Positions 1-9,921 of a stretch of 50,247 nt of DNA are shown here, piece after piece. The position numbers and the translations under genes are program-made. The number at the start of each line of letters is the position of its first letter. The first letter of the stretch is position 1. Under the pieces are notes generated by a model, which worked only from the letters and a program-made list of their open reading frames with translations, searched no databases and was not told the origin of the DNA. Source of the DNA: Treponema sp. (GTDB taxonomy: Bacteria; Spirochaetota; Spirochaetia; Treponematales; Breznakiellaceae); contig WQWU01000012.1 in the NCBI GenBank assembly GCA_009785215.1, forward strand, positions 1 through 50,247. The letters are read 5' to 3'.

Positions 1-122
1 GAAAGCAAAGTTTAATCAATTAGAATTGTGTCATAGTTTCTGTTGAACCGCCGTGTACCGGTCGGTACGCACGGTGGTGTGAGAGGTCGATCGCTCAAAT
101 AATGAGCGGTCTCCTACTCGAT
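1..122 (+). mobile_element. Group II intron, 3' end only (domains V and VI)
   Basis: Positions 47-78 fold into a domain V-like hairpin. The lower stem is ACCGCCGTG against CACGGTGGT, there is a two-base GC bulge on the 3' side, and the upper stem GTACC/GGTAC closes a four-base loop. The CGC near the 5' base matches the catalytic triad position. Positions 79-122 can form domain VI (CGCTC/GAGCG plus GAGA/TCTC stems), and the sequence ends CTACTCGAT, a typical bacterial group II 3' end. The intron body and any reverse-transcriptase ORF lie left of the window. The predicted 3' splice junction is about 16 bp past the stop codon of the convergent pepF gene, so the element sits in intergenic DNA. 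The identification rests on secondary structure and remembered family sequence; exact ends are uncertain. Confidence 0.72.
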
Positions 123-138
123 GACATATCCTTCTTAT

Positions 139-1944
139 TTATCCCAGTAATTTTTCCAGTTCATCTACAAGCTGACCAAAGTTATCGCACGCCGCGTTTA
201 TAGGTTCTGCAGAACTCATATCAACGCCGGCGGCATGTAAAGCATCGATAGGGAAACGGGAACCTCCGGATTTTAAAAAGGTAAAATAATCTTCTCTTTC
301 TTTTACGCCGCCGCCCAGTACGCGGTTTGCCAATGCCAAAGCTGCAGAAACGCCCGTTGCGTATTTGTAAACATAAAATGCACGGTAAAAGTGCGGGATG
401 CGAAGCCCTTCCAGATCACTAACTTCTTCCAGAATCATTTCCGGTCCAAAATATTTTTCCAGCAGTTTGCGGTATTCAACGCGTAAAAGGTCTGTTGTAA
501 GGGGAATGCCGCTTTCTTCCAGTTCGTGCGTTATTTTTTCGAATTCGGCAAACATGGTCTGGCGGTACAATGTTGCCAATAGATCATCAGCATGTTTATT
601 AACAAGGTAAAGACGCATTTCTTTACTTTCTGCCTGTTTTAACAAATAGCGGAAAAGCAGTTCTTCGTTAAATGTGCTGGCAACTTCGGCTTCAAAAATT
701 GTGTAGTTATACTGCATAAAAGGATTGTTCCGCGCAGAGTACCATGTGTGCATTGAATGACCGCCTTCGTGCGCAAGAGTAAAAACATCGCGGATTGAAT
801 CATTTTTATAATTCATTAGAATATACGGGTCGCCTGTAAAACCGCCGGCCGAGTATGCGCCGGAATGTTTGCCTTTATTTTCGTAACGGTCTGCCCATCG
901 TTCTGAGAGCCCTTTATGCAGAACGGTAACATACTCGTCACCTAACGGAGACAGAGCAGAGCATACCATATCTGCAGCTTCGTTCCAATTTGTAGTTTTT
1001 TTAATATTGGGAACAAGAGGAGCATAAACATCATAATGCCGTAACTCCTGCAATTTTAGTGTACGTTTCCGTAAAGAATAATAGCGGTGTAAAATATCCA
1101 ATTTGCCGCTGACGGCAGAAATTAAGTTATCGTATACTGCTTCGTTTACATTGTCCGGAAACAAAGCCGCCGCGCGTGCAGAAGAATAACCCCTTATACG
1201 CGCGTTTATTACATCCTGTTTTACAGAACCGGAATACAAACTTCCCAGTGTTGTTTTATGCGCTTCGAAGCAGCCGTAAAATTTTTTATACGCATTCTGC
1301 CTTGTATTTCTGTCGCTGTCTTCCATAAAAACAGAAAAAGTAGACTGAGAGAGCGGACGGCTTCCTTCTTTTGTTTCTATTTCGCCGAAATTAAAATCTA
1401 CATTTGTAAGTACAGAAAAAGTATCACTAAGTGTGCCCTCTCCCTCTGAATGAAGCGCTAAAATTCTTTCTTCTTTATCGCCGAGAATGTAAGGTCTGTA
1501 TCTTATAATTTTCTGAAGCGCTATACGGTAATCTGTTATTCGTTCATGAGTCAGAAAATTGTCCATTTCTTTTTCCGGAATTGCAAGTATCTCTGGGTTA
1601 TCCCAGGACGATGCGGCGGCGGCTTTTGCAGATGCCATTGTTATTTTTCCAACCATTGTTCTTCCTGCAACAGCTCCCTCATCTTCGGATTGCCGCAAAA
1701 ATGCATAAGAACCAAGCTGTTCGCCTTTAATGCCGAGGCTGCAGGAAAAATCCAGATAATCTGCAAGATATTCTGCGGATTTTCCAAGGGTTCCCTTAAA
1801 TGCAGAAATTTTTTCTATATTATTTTCGTATTCTGCAAGAGCAGTATTCCACATTTCGTCATTTAAAAAAAGCGAAGATAAATCCCATGTGTCTCCGGCA
1901 GCAATTTCGTTTCTTGATGGTATATTTTGTTCGTTTTTATTCAT
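139..1944 (-). CDS. pepF: Oligoendopeptidase F (M3 family zinc metallopeptidase)
   Basis: A 601-residue cytosolic zinc peptidase of the M3B family that degrades short oligopeptides. The zinc motif HEGGH lies near residue 393 in the context TLAHEGGHSMHTWYS, as expected for PepF. The length matches the usual ~600 residues. The N-terminal half is the helical substrate-enclosing domain and the C-terminal half is catalytic. There is no signal peptide. The ATG is preceded by an AAGGAAA Shine-Dalgarno. The gene is last of the minus-strand run behind addA and hexokinase; its stop lies about 16 bp from the end of the group II intron. I see nothing truncated or missing. Confidence 0.93.
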   Translation of the reverse strand: MNKNEQNIPSRNEIAAGDTWDLSSLFLNDEMWNTALAEYENNIEKISAFKGTLGKSAEYLADYLDFSCSLGIKGEQLGSYAFLRQSEDEGAVAGRTMVGKITMASAKAAAASSWDNPEILAIPEKEMDNFLTHERITDYRIALQKIIRYRPYILGDKEERILALHSEGEGTLSDTFSVLTNVDFNFGEIETKEGSRPLSQSTFSVFMEDSDRNTRQNAYKKFYGCFEAHKTTLGSLYSGSVKQDVINARIRGYSSARAAALFPDNVNEAVYDNLISAVSGKLDILHRYYSLRKRTLKLQELRHYDVYAPLVPNIKKTTNWNEAADMVCSALSPLGDEYVTVLHKGLSERWADRYENKGKHSGAYSAGGFTGDPYILMNYKNDSIRDVFTLAHEGGHSMHTWYSARNNPFMQYNYTIFEAEVASTFNEELLFRYLLKQAESKEMRLYLVNKHADDLLATLYRQTMFAEFEKITHELEESGIPLTTDLLRVEYRKLLEKYFGPEMILEEVSDLEGLRIPHFYRAFYVYKYATGVSAALALANRVLGGGVKEREDYFTFLKSGGSRFPIDALHAAGVDMSSAEPINAACDNFGQLVDELEKLLG

Positions 1945-1957
1945 ATTATTTCCTTTA

Positions 1958-3313
1958 TTATTTTCTGCTTAATGCCGCAACTGCAGCGCCGTAAAGTGAA
2001 GCCTGTTCTACGGGAGTTACAACATAAGGCTGAGGTTTATCATTAAAAAGCATCTGATGCAGATAAGACTCAAATGAACGGCGCATGCCTTTGTAGATCA
2101 TGTAAGTTGTACCCTCTACAGCGATTCTTACAGGCGAATACGGTTCAAAGCCGTGGTTCATATGTTCTATAGTAGCAGCTAACACAGCGGCGGAAAAGAG
2201 AGCTCCGCGCTCTGTTATGATCGATGATATGTATTGAACTCCTGCAAGAGCATCATTTTCGCTGTGGGCAAACAGTGAGCCTAACGGCCCCTGAGCGGAA
2301 AGCGGAGCGCGTATGAATTCATTTAAAACCCTTGTTTCCAGATGCGGCATATTAAGGAGTTCATTGGATTTTTTAAATTGAATAACCTTGTCTTTAACTG
2401 CCTGTTTAAGGATATAAAGCGTTAATGGCCCCAGATATGCACCGGCAGCTGCTTTTTCCAGATAATAACTGCCTGGATTTTTTGTTGTATTGTCATATTC
2501 TATATCCAATTGACCCCGGTAATGAACATCAAAGTTGCCTGTTTCACATACAATGATTTGCGGCGATGAATTGGAATTAAATTTTATTTTTGGGATATTT
2601 ACTTCCGGATATGCTGTATTAAAACCAGTTCCTAAAATGAATCCTACTACAGGCCCGCTTTTTACTCCAAAATCATTTCGTGTTCTTGCAGGTTCACCGT
2701 CAGGTGATATTGATGCAATGCCGGAAAGCAATGTGGCAACAGTATCATTTAAAAGAACAATTGGGCCGTCATATTTACATCCTTTAGCTGCAAGAGCTTC
2801 ACGTAAACCTCTGCCTATTGCTTTACCTACAACATCCGGAGCATCAACTTCTTTGCTGAATGATATTAGTATTCCGTCTGCATCGGATGTAATTTCCATA
2901 GGATAAGAAAATGTAAAACCAATACCTTCTATTTTTGTATCTTTAAGAAGCGGAATTGCAGCATCGGCAATTTCACTAAAAAATTCATTTGCATTTAATT
3001 GTCCGTTAGTTCCCGGCATCGGAGTTTTCTTTGTTCCCTGCGCAACAGCTTCGCCGTTTTCATTAAAATAAATAAGGCTTGTCCGTAAATTGGTTCCGCC
3101 TGCATCCAGAGCAAGAACTGTTTTTCCCGGAGGAATATGAGTAATTGGAGTGATGTAAGACGGAATCATAGGCAGGCTTGAACTTAATCCTTCCAGGCCG
3201 CGATTCATTTCTACAAGAATTTCCTTAACCAGTGCATACGGATTTATTCCATCATAATGAAAACCGTAGTAGCGTGCAAAATCGGACAATTCATTCGCGT
3301 TGAACTTACTCAT
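1958..3313 (-). CDS. Hexokinase, eukaryotic-type
   Basis: An ATP-dependent hexose kinase of about 451 residues in the eukaryotic-like hexokinase fold found in treponemes. The phosphate-1 motif LDAGGTNLR is near residue 68. The sugar-binding and catalytic-Asp motif LLNDTVATLL is near residue 186. A downstream GFILGTGFN segment fits the second phosphate-binding loop. It would commit glucose to glycolysis in the cytoplasm. A TTG six codons upstream is in frame, but the ATG at 3313 (MSKFNANEL) is preferred because AGGAG sits directly before it. The start lies 21 bp downstream of the addA stop, so the two are probably co-transcribed. Which hexoses it uses cannot be read from sequence. Confidence 0.88.
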   Translation of the reverse strand: MSKFNANELSDFARYYGFHYDGINPYALVKEILVEMNRGLEGLSSSLPMIPSYITPITHIPPGKTVLALDAGGTNLRTSLIYFNENGEAVAQGTKKTPMPGTNGQLNANEFFSEIADAAIPLLKDTKIEGIGFTFSYPMEITSDADGILISFSKEVDAPDVVGKAIGRGLREALAAKGCKYDGPIVLLNDTVATLLSGIASISPDGEPARTRNDFGVKSGPVVGFILGTGFNTAYPEVNIPKIKFNSNSSPQIIVCETGNFDVHYRGQLDIEYDNTTKNPGSYYLEKAAAGAYLGPLTLYILKQAVKDKVIQFKKSNELLNMPHLETRVLNEFIRAPLSAQGPLGSLFAHSENDALAGVQYISSIITERGALFSAAVLAATIEHMNHGFEPYSPVRIAVEGTTYMIYKGMRRSFESYLHQMLFNDKPQPYVVTPVEQASLYGAAVAALSRK

Positions 3314-3334
3314 AACAATCTCCTGATTCAATTA

Positions 3335-6300
3335 TTATAACATAAGAAACGCTCTTTGTTCCAGATTAAACCCCTTTGCTTTTTCTGTGACTTCTACTGC
3401 ATGGCCTGTTCTTAGGTAGTAAAGCCATGTCCGGCATTGTTTTTTTGCAGAATCGGCAAATAAAGCTGATACTGCATGGTAATAACATGATAATTGCGCT
3501 GTATGTTCACCGGGGATTTCTTTTTTATCGGTTTTAAAATCTACTATATGGAACGTATCTGTATCTTCAAAAAACAGATCTATTGAACCATTAATAAAAA
3601 TTTCCTTGCCGTTTTTATTTTTTAATATGCTTCTAAATGCAAATTCGCTTTTTTTCAAGCTGGCGTTTTGCGCTACAATACCCAGCGGAGAAGCCATAAA
3701 GCGGATCGCCAATTCCTTTCCAGCTTCAAGTAAAGTTTTAAATTCCAAAGGAGACAAAAGACCGGAAATATTTGAAGGAATTACGGCTTCTGTTTTATTT
3801 AATAAAGCTTCGACGCAGATATGCGCAATAGTTCCAAAACTTCCAAAATTAAATTTTTCATTGTTTTCATCGCTGTTTTGAGAAAAACGCATTAACATAG
3901 TATCTACTTTGCTGAAAATATCATCGGATTTACTGCCGGAATATTCTTTATTGATATAAAAATCCCTGCCGGCGGTTTCTGTTGTTTCATCACTGTCTTT
4001 CTTTAACGATACAGGTGTTATATGATTGTCATACAATACCGGTGTTTTTATTATTTCTGCTTTTTCATACAGGTTTTTTTTCCTGTTAAAAAATGCGTTT
4101 AATCCTTCCTGGTTATATTTTAAATCTGTTTTTTTTGTTTCATTACTAATGCTTTCCTGCAGATAAAAAGGAATTTCTTCCAGAGTAAAAAAACCGGAAG
4201 ACGGATTGGAAGTTATTACCGGTAATATTAAACCAAAAAAAGTATCATCATCCAGAATCGAATCGCCGTTAATATGGTTTTCTTTTTTTTCGCATTTTTT
4301 ATCTATATGAGTTTTTACTTTAATAAAAAAATCATCTATTTCATCTTCTCCTGTTAAACTTAAAACACCAGTTAAAAAAAGTTTTTCTTCTGCTCGTGTC
4401 ATTGCCACGTAAAGAAGGCGGCGCAATTCAGCAGTTCTTTTGTGTTTTTCTGCGGCTTTAATCTGTTCCCAAAAAATATTTTTTTTAATATCCGGAATAT
4501 CATGGCAGTTTTGAGGCATCGGAGGGCAGAGAACTAAACCTGCATCATCCGATAAATATACATTTTTACTTTGGTTTCTTCTGCTGTATTTACCGCAGCA
4601 GCAAATAAAAACAACAGGATATTCCAATCCTTTACTTTTATGAATTGTCATTAAATGAACAGCTCCGCTTCTGTCTAAAGGTATATCAATATCTCTTAAG
4701 CGCTCACCGGAATTTTTTAAATTGCATAAGTAATCTGTAAAAGCAGCAAGCCCCTGATTTTCTTCATCTGCTCTGCTTGCAAGATGAAAAAGATAATCAT
4801 AATATTCCCGGTATATTTGTGTGTTTGGATGCCATTCTGTTTCATAACGATACCCTTCGTTATACCATAATTCGCTTATAAGTGAACTGATACTCATTTT
4901 AGCGGCTTTCTGGCAAATAGAAGAATAAACTTTTTGACCGTTAATATATTTTTCTCTGTCATCGTTATCAAGGCAAGAGAGCGGGGTTTCAGAAAAAGGT
5001 ATATCATTTTTTGTTCTTTTAAGAATTGAAATACATGCGGCAGCGCCTGATATAGAAAGACCGGCAAAGGGAGAGCGGAGCATTTCTGCATATGCCATTG
5101 TATCAAGCGGATAAGCGGCAAGGCGCAGGACAGACATAATATCGTTTACAACACCGCCGTAGAAAAGATCGTTTATATTTTCGCATTCATACGGTATTTC
5201 CAGTAATCTTAAATGTTTTTCAAAGAGATATTGCGGACCATGAGAACGAAAAAGGATAGCTATGTCTTTTGGCTGATATTTTTTTTCTCCTTCTTCTGTT
5301 GTTTCCTCCAGTAACTGTTTTATTTTTTTTGCAGTAAAACGCGCTTCGTTTTCATCTTTATCAAGCATATCGCTGTTTTCATCATTTCCATTTAATATAC
5401 ATATTGATAATTCTCCTTCTCCTTTATTTTTTGCTTCCAGCGGCGAATACGCCGCCTCGTAAAGGGGAAGCTGCTCTGATAAACCCGGAGCAAAGATAGA
5501 AGAAAAATTGTGAAGAGGCTTTTTCCCTTCTGGATCATAATAACTTCCTCCGAAAATTGCATTAAATGCTCCTATTAATGCCGGAACAGAACGGTAATTT
5601 ATTTTTAAAGGAAGGTATGCTCCTTTTATTTCTAATTGAAGTTTTCTAAAAACAGAAACATCTGCTCCCCTAAAAAGATAAATGGACTGCTTTTCATCGC
5701 CCACAAAGAAAAGTTTTCCAGGACTTAAATTTTCTGCTTTTGGAACGCTTTTATCTGCATAATCAGATTTTTCTGCAAGGAGAAAAAGAAGATCTTTTTG
5801 CAGTTCATTATTGTCCTGAAACTCATCTATCATTATTGCCTTAAATGTTTCTTTCTCGCTTTGTCTTATATCAAGCTGTTCCAAAAGTATTGTTCTGGAA
5901 AGATTTGCAATATCATTGAATGTAAGGATGCCTTCTGCCCGTTTTCTTAAAATATAACGTTTCTGAAGATCATTTAATAATGACATAAAAGAGATGATAA
6001 AACCTGCCTGTTTACAGTATAAAACAAGAGAAGAAAACTTTTCATAGAGCGATTTTATTTGTTTTACATTTTCTTTAACGGGATTTGACGCCGGTTTTCC
6101 TTTTATTGTATTAACATTATTAAGGTCGGAGATAAAATATAAAAGCTGAAGAAGCAGAATTTGGATGGGATGAGATTCCGCTTTTTCTATTACTAAAGTT
6201 ATATCTTCGTTTAATAAAAAGTTAAAAAATTCACGTATTTCCTGTGTTTTTAGGAATTTTATATTTTTATTTTTGTACGATTCCATTACCGGAACTAAAT

Positions 6301-6994
6301 TAGGGCACATTTCATTAATGACGGATTTCTGTTTTTCCAGCTCATCTATTATCGCAGTAATTTTATTTATTTGTTTTTCCCATTCGGCGCAAATAATATC
6401 AAATTGTAAAATAACATGGGAAGAGAAATCAATTTCCATATCAATCCGGCAGTAATTTACAAGAATTTCCTGAAAGATGCTTTGGGTTATATCATTTGGA
6501 CGGTTATTTGCATAAAGCCTTTCAATGGCTGGATGATGGCGGTGTTTAATTAAAAACGGAAGGGATTCTTCCAGCGCTATCTCTTCGTTTCGCTGCGGAT
6601 TTATTTCAAAATCCGGGCTTATACCATAACGGCTTGCGCACTGTTTTACCAGCGCTGTGCTGTATGAATCGAGTGTTTGTATTCTTGCGTGAATGAAATT
6701 ATCAAGAGCTTCCATTGTTCTTTCGCGTTTTTTGCCTGTTTCATTTTTTGAATGGAAAGACAGTAATGAATGAATACGCCTGAACATTTCTGCAGCGGCT
6801 TTTTTTGTAAATGTAAGAGTTAATATTTCATCGACCTTATAACCTTTCTCAGTGAGCAGCCATATAAAACGATTAGCAAGCACCATGGTTTTTCCTGAAC
6901 CTGCACCTGCTGCAACAACAGCATTATTTTCGCAAAAAACGGCATTTTTTTGTTCTTGATTAAGTTCCGGCACATTTGTTGTTTTTATATTCAT
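3335..6994 (-). CDS. addA: AddA-like UvrD-family helicase/nuclease
   Basis: A 1219-residue superfamily-1 helicase with a C-terminal RecB-type nuclease, matching AddA/RexA, the motor subunit of double-strand-break resection. Walker A AGAGSGKT is at residues 29-36. Walker B MIDEFQDNN, motif NYRS, the late motif MTIHKSKGLEYP and motif VI LLYVAMTRAEE all follow in order. The C-terminus has the nuclease signature GSIDLFF, then IVDFKTDK and QLSCY. The start ATG follows GAGGAAATC and is only 3 bp past the addB stop, so translation is likely coupled. Low-complexity Lys/Glu/Asn-rich stretches reflect AT-rich DNA. A Chi-like regulatory site cannot be inferred. Confidence 0.92.
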   Translation of the reverse strand: MNIKTTNVPELNQEQKNAVFCENNAVVAAGAGSGKTMVLANRFIWLLTEKGYKVDEILTLTFTKKAAAEMFRRIHSLLSFHSKNETGKKRERTMEALDNFIHARIQTLDSYSTALVKQCASRYGISPDFEINPQRNEEIALEESLPFLIKHRHHPAIERLYANNRPNDITQSIFQEILVNYCRIDMEIDFSSHVILQFDIICAEWEKQINKITAIIDELEKQKSVINEMCPNLVPVMESYKNKNIKFLKTQEIREFFNFLLNEDITLVIEKAESHPIQILLLQLLYFISDLNNVNTIKGKPASNPVKENVKQIKSLYEKFSSLVLYCKQAGFIISFMSLLNDLQKRYILRKRAEGILTFNDIANLSRTILLEQLDIRQSEKETFKAIMIDEFQDNNELQKDLLFLLAEKSDYADKSVPKAENLSPGKLFFVGDEKQSIYLFRGADVSVFRKLQLEIKGAYLPLKINYRSVPALIGAFNAIFGGSYYDPEGKKPLHNFSSIFAPGLSEQLPLYEAAYSPLEAKNKGEGELSICILNGNDENSDMLDKDENEARFTAKKIKQLLEETTEEGEKKYQPKDIAILFRSHGPQYLFEKHLRLLEIPYECENINDLFYGGVVNDIMSVLRLAAYPLDTMAYAEMLRSPFAGLSISGAAACISILKRTKNDIPFSETPLSCLDNDDREKYINGQKVYSSICQKAAKMSISSLISELWYNEGYRYETEWHPNTQIYREYYDYLFHLASRADEENQGLAAFTDYLCNLKNSGERLRDIDIPLDRSGAVHLMTIHKSKGLEYPVVFICCCGKYSRRNQSKNVYLSDDAGLVLCPPMPQNCHDIPDIKKNIFWEQIKAAEKHKRTAELRRLLYVAMTRAEEKLFLTGVLSLTGEDEIDDFFIKVKTHIDKKCEKKENHINGDSILDDDTFFGLILPVITSNPSSGFFTLEEIPFYLQESISNETKKTDLKYNQEGLNAFFNRKKNLYEKAEIIKTPVLYDNHITPVSLKKDSDETTETAGRDFYINKEYSGSKSDDIFSKVDTMLMRFSQNSDENNEKFNFGSFGTIAHICVEALLNKTEAVIPSNISGLLSPLEFKTLLEAGKELAIRFMASPLGIVAQNASLKKSEFAFRSILKNKNGKEIFINGSIDLFFEDTDTFHIVDFKTDKKEIPGEHTAQLSCYYHAVSALFADSAKKQCRTWLYYLRTGHAVEVTEKAKGFNLEQRAFLML

Positions 6995-6996
6995 TT

Positions 6997-9885
6997 TTAT
7001 GATTTCCTCAGAGTTATATTTTTTTCATTTTTAATGGAATATACTTTTCTGCAGATGCTGTTGTATGCGCAATTTAAGCAAATGTCAGAATCTGTTTCAT
7101 ATACTGTTAAATTTCCTGTGCGGATTTCATCTGCAAACTGCTGTGTTTTTTTGTTAAATAAATCCATCATCCCGCTGTAAACATTGTCAGTCCTTAAAAC
7201 TCTATCGGTTTGTTTTTTAGGATAATCAATTTCTGTTATTATATCATGAACAGAGCCTACAATTACTTCTGTTTTTAAAAATAGAATACTGTAAAAAAGC
7301 GCAGTATGAACTTCTGTTTTTTCATTTTCTTCTGTAAGTATAATATACATTGGAAGCTGAAAATCGCCGAGAACTTCGTCTTCATTATCTAAAATTTCAC
7401 TAAGACATTCGTTTCTTTTTGGCAGTGATGCCATTTTAAAATCTATTATTATATATTTTCCGTTTTTGTCTTTTAGTATACAGTCCAGCTTTCCGTTAAG
7501 ATAAAATGAATTTCGTTCCGCCTGATACCATGTTTCACAGCCAACTACAACCGAACCGCTAAAAAGCGCAAGAAACTGCGAAAGGCATTTTTCCAGATTA
7601 AACAGAAAATCCCTTTTTCCTGCTTTAATAAAACGCGCGCTTAGAGAGCTTAATGAAATTGACGGGAAGCCGTCAAAAATATAATCTACACATTCATTTA
7701 ATAATTTACTGTAGGAAAGAGGAAGTGAAGGTTGGCCTCTTTCTGTAATTTCCGGTTTAATTAAAGGTTTATTTTTTATTTTTTCAAGGAATAATTCAAG
7801 AGCGTAATGGTATACAATACCGGAAAGATCTTGAGCCATTAAAGTGGTTTCCGCCTGCACGTTTTTCAGATTTAAAATTCGTTCAAATAGCCAATATAAT
7901 GAACATTGATAATAAGTTTTTAAGGAAGAAGCAGAAACGCTGTATTTATCCGGGTATTTGGAATTAGCTGTCAGTTTTTCATGTATATAATTAACTATTT
8001 CGTTTATATTTTCTGATTTACCGGAAGTTTGATCCGTTTGATTCCTCCTGTTTTTCCATTCGGTAAATCCGTTTATCTGATTCTCATGCAATATTGCCGG
8101 TATTGATTCATCAAGTGAATGTTCATCATGATAATGATCTTTGGAAAATAAATCCTTAAATTGAGGGTCTGCTGCATAATTTTCTTTTGCTTTTGCCGGC
8201 ACATTTATCATTGAGTGTGCAATTGAATAACCGGAAAAAGTCTGTTCACTGCAGAAAAAAGCTGCCGATTTTAATGAATTATAAATATGCAGATTTATAT
8301 AAGCTAAAGAAGCGTCTTCGTCAAAAATGGATAATTCTTCCCGTTTTTTTCTTGTTAAAAAATCCAATCGCGTATAAATGACAGATAAATTATTTTGTCC
8401 TGCTCCAAGAATTATATGACAGGCAAAAGGAGCGGAAGCGGCTGTCTTGTAGGGAAGTATATTTACTCCGCTTTTTTTTGTCTGAGTTAGATAACTTACT
8501 TCTTTTAAATATTCCAATAGGAATAAAAAGGGATCTACAGCAGGTGTTTCGGGAAAATTCTTTTCCAGTTCTACAAGATTCATTAATTCAGAAATACATC
8601 TGGAAAGTACAATGTCTGTTTCGTCCGAACATGAATCCATGTCAAAAAATTGCTCGCGGAAAATAAAATACTGTTTTCTTAACTCTGCAAAGGAATCTGC
8701 AGATCTGAAAGCTCTTAAACGTTTACTTAAATTATTATAAAAACTATGAACTAAAGGATTAAATCCGGTTATTGGTTTTTTAAAGGCATCTTCCCAGACA
8801 TTTACATATTGCTCCGTTCCGTTTGTTTCTTCTGTCCAGGAGTAAAGGCAATTGTTTTTTATTCCGAATTCTATTAATTCATCAATTAGGGAAACATCTT
8901 TCCAGGGAAGGTTTTTATTTGTAATTAAAGAAGTAAAAGAGGTAAATGAAAAATTCTGGGATACACAGTTTATTACCGCCTGGAAAAACCTTCCTGCAGG
9001 ATAATCTGTAAGGGGTTTACTGGTGCGCTTTACATAAGGAATATTTCTGTTTTCGAATTCCCTTAAAACATAGGATTCGTACCCTTCTGTATCGGCAATG
9101 CAGACAGCAATGGAATCCCATGAAATATTCTGCTTTTCATTAAGAGAACGGATATAAAGCGAAGCTTCGGTTATTTCCCTTCTGGCATTGGTATAATAAA
9201 ATGCATTGTATTTTAAATTTTCTGTATCTGTCAGGCTGATAATTTTTACATGACCGCTTTCTGAAAGTATATCCCTATATTCGCTGTAATCGGAAAGTGA
9301 TTCCGGAAAGAATAAAAAACAATCCTTTCCTTCATTGTTAAAAGGAGGCACTTCCCATGCAGGTTCAAAAAGATTGTTTGTTTCAAGAAAATGTGCGTAA
9401 CGGTACGCCAATGTATACATGTCCAAAAAGTCGCCTTCCAGTTTATCTTTTACATTTTGTGTTTCTTTGTTTAAGATACTGTGAATAGGCAGGTTTGTAA
9501 CTTTATTAAACCATATTCCCAATTGAGGCAGTAATCGTGACAGCCACGGCGCAAACTGCGAAGATTGAAACGCCCATTCAACTCTTATTAAAGACGAAAA
9601 AATCTGTTCTTTCCCCTGTTTTACAGCTTCGCTGTTTTCTTTTACAAGACGGCTTATAAATATTTTTTTTAGGGCAGATGGTATACTTTTTTTGTTTTGA
9701 ACTTTAGATCTTATTGAATTTTGTTTAAATTTATCCCAGGCAGTAAATTTATCCATTGTTATAGCGCTGCCTTTTAAGCGCAAAAGCTGATCTGCCCATC
9801 TTGATACGGCTATATCTGTCGGGAAAATAAAAAGAGAATTGGGGTTATCGATATTTTCAAACAGAATTGTTTCGATAAGATTCAT
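6997..9885 (-). CDS. addB: AddB-like PD-(D/E)XK nuclease subunit
   Basis: A 962-residue partner of the downstream AddA. The C-terminal third contains a PD-(D/E)XK nuclease: YQCSLYWLFERIL (with an iron-sulfur type Cys), GKLDCILKD, then IIIDFKMAS. Near the C-terminus, CLNCAYNSICRK supplies the other cysteines expected of a 4Fe-4S staple, as in AddB. The N-terminal part is divergent and lacks a clear Walker A, so it is an inactivated helicase-like scaffold or a short AddB/RexB variant. The start MNLIETILF has no Shine-Dalgarno; a -10 box ends 7 nt upstream, suggesting a leaderless internal transcript. The name depends on both the nuclease motifs and the addA neighbour. Confidence 0.85.
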   Translation of the reverse strand: MNLIETILFENIDNPNSLFIFPTDIAVSRWADQLLRLKGSAITMDKFTAWDKFKQNSIRSKVQNKKSIPSALKKIFISRLVKENSEAVKQGKEQIFSSLIRVEWAFQSSQFAPWLSRLLPQLGIWFNKVTNLPIHSILNKETQNVKDKLEGDFLDMYTLAYRYAHFLETNNLFEPAWEVPPFNNEGKDCFLFFPESLSDYSEYRDILSESGHVKIISLTDTENLKYNAFYYTNARREITEASLYIRSLNEKQNISWDSIAVCIADTEGYESYVLREFENRNIPYVKRTSKPLTDYPAGRFFQAVINCVSQNFSFTSFTSLITNKNLPWKDVSLIDELIEFGIKNNCLYSWTEETNGTEQYVNVWEDAFKKPITGFNPLVHSFYNNLSKRLRAFRSADSFAELRKQYFIFREQFFDMDSCSDETDIVLSRCISELMNLVELEKNFPETPAVDPFLFLLEYLKEVSYLTQTKKSGVNILPYKTAASAPFACHIILGAGQNNLSVIYTRLDFLTRKKREELSIFDEDASLAYINLHIYNSLKSAAFFCSEQTFSGYSIAHSMINVPAKAKENYAADPQFKDLFSKDHYHDEHSLDESIPAILHENQINGFTEWKNRRNQTDQTSGKSENINEIVNYIHEKLTANSKYPDKYSVSASSLKTYYQCSLYWLFERILNLKNVQAETTLMAQDLSGIVYHYALELFLEKIKNKPLIKPEITERGQPSLPLSYSKLLNECVDYIFDGFPSISLSSLSARFIKAGKRDFLFNLEKCLSQFLALFSGSVVVGCETWYQAERNSFYLNGKLDCILKDKNGKYIIIDFKMASLPKRNECLSEILDNEDEVLGDFQLPMYIILTEENEKTEVHTALFYSILFLKTEVIVGSVHDIITEIDYPKKQTDRVLRTDNVYSGMMDLFNKKTQQFADEIRTGNLTVYETDSDICLNCAYNSICRKVYSIKNEKNITLRKS

Positions 9886-9892
9886 TTCTGAT

Positions 9893-9921
9893 AGTATAAC
9901 TTGTTATAATCTACAAGTCCA
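9893..9921 (-). promoter_or_regulatory. Predicted promoter of addB (leaderless geometry)
   Basis: Read on the minus strand: TGGACT, a 17-bp spacer, TATACT, then 7 nt to the ATG of addB. No Shine-Dalgarno lies in the gap, so transcription would begin at or next to the start codon. The -35 box matches consensus at 4 of 6 positions. It overlaps the 3' end of the upstream glycosylase-like gene. Confidence 0.45.
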
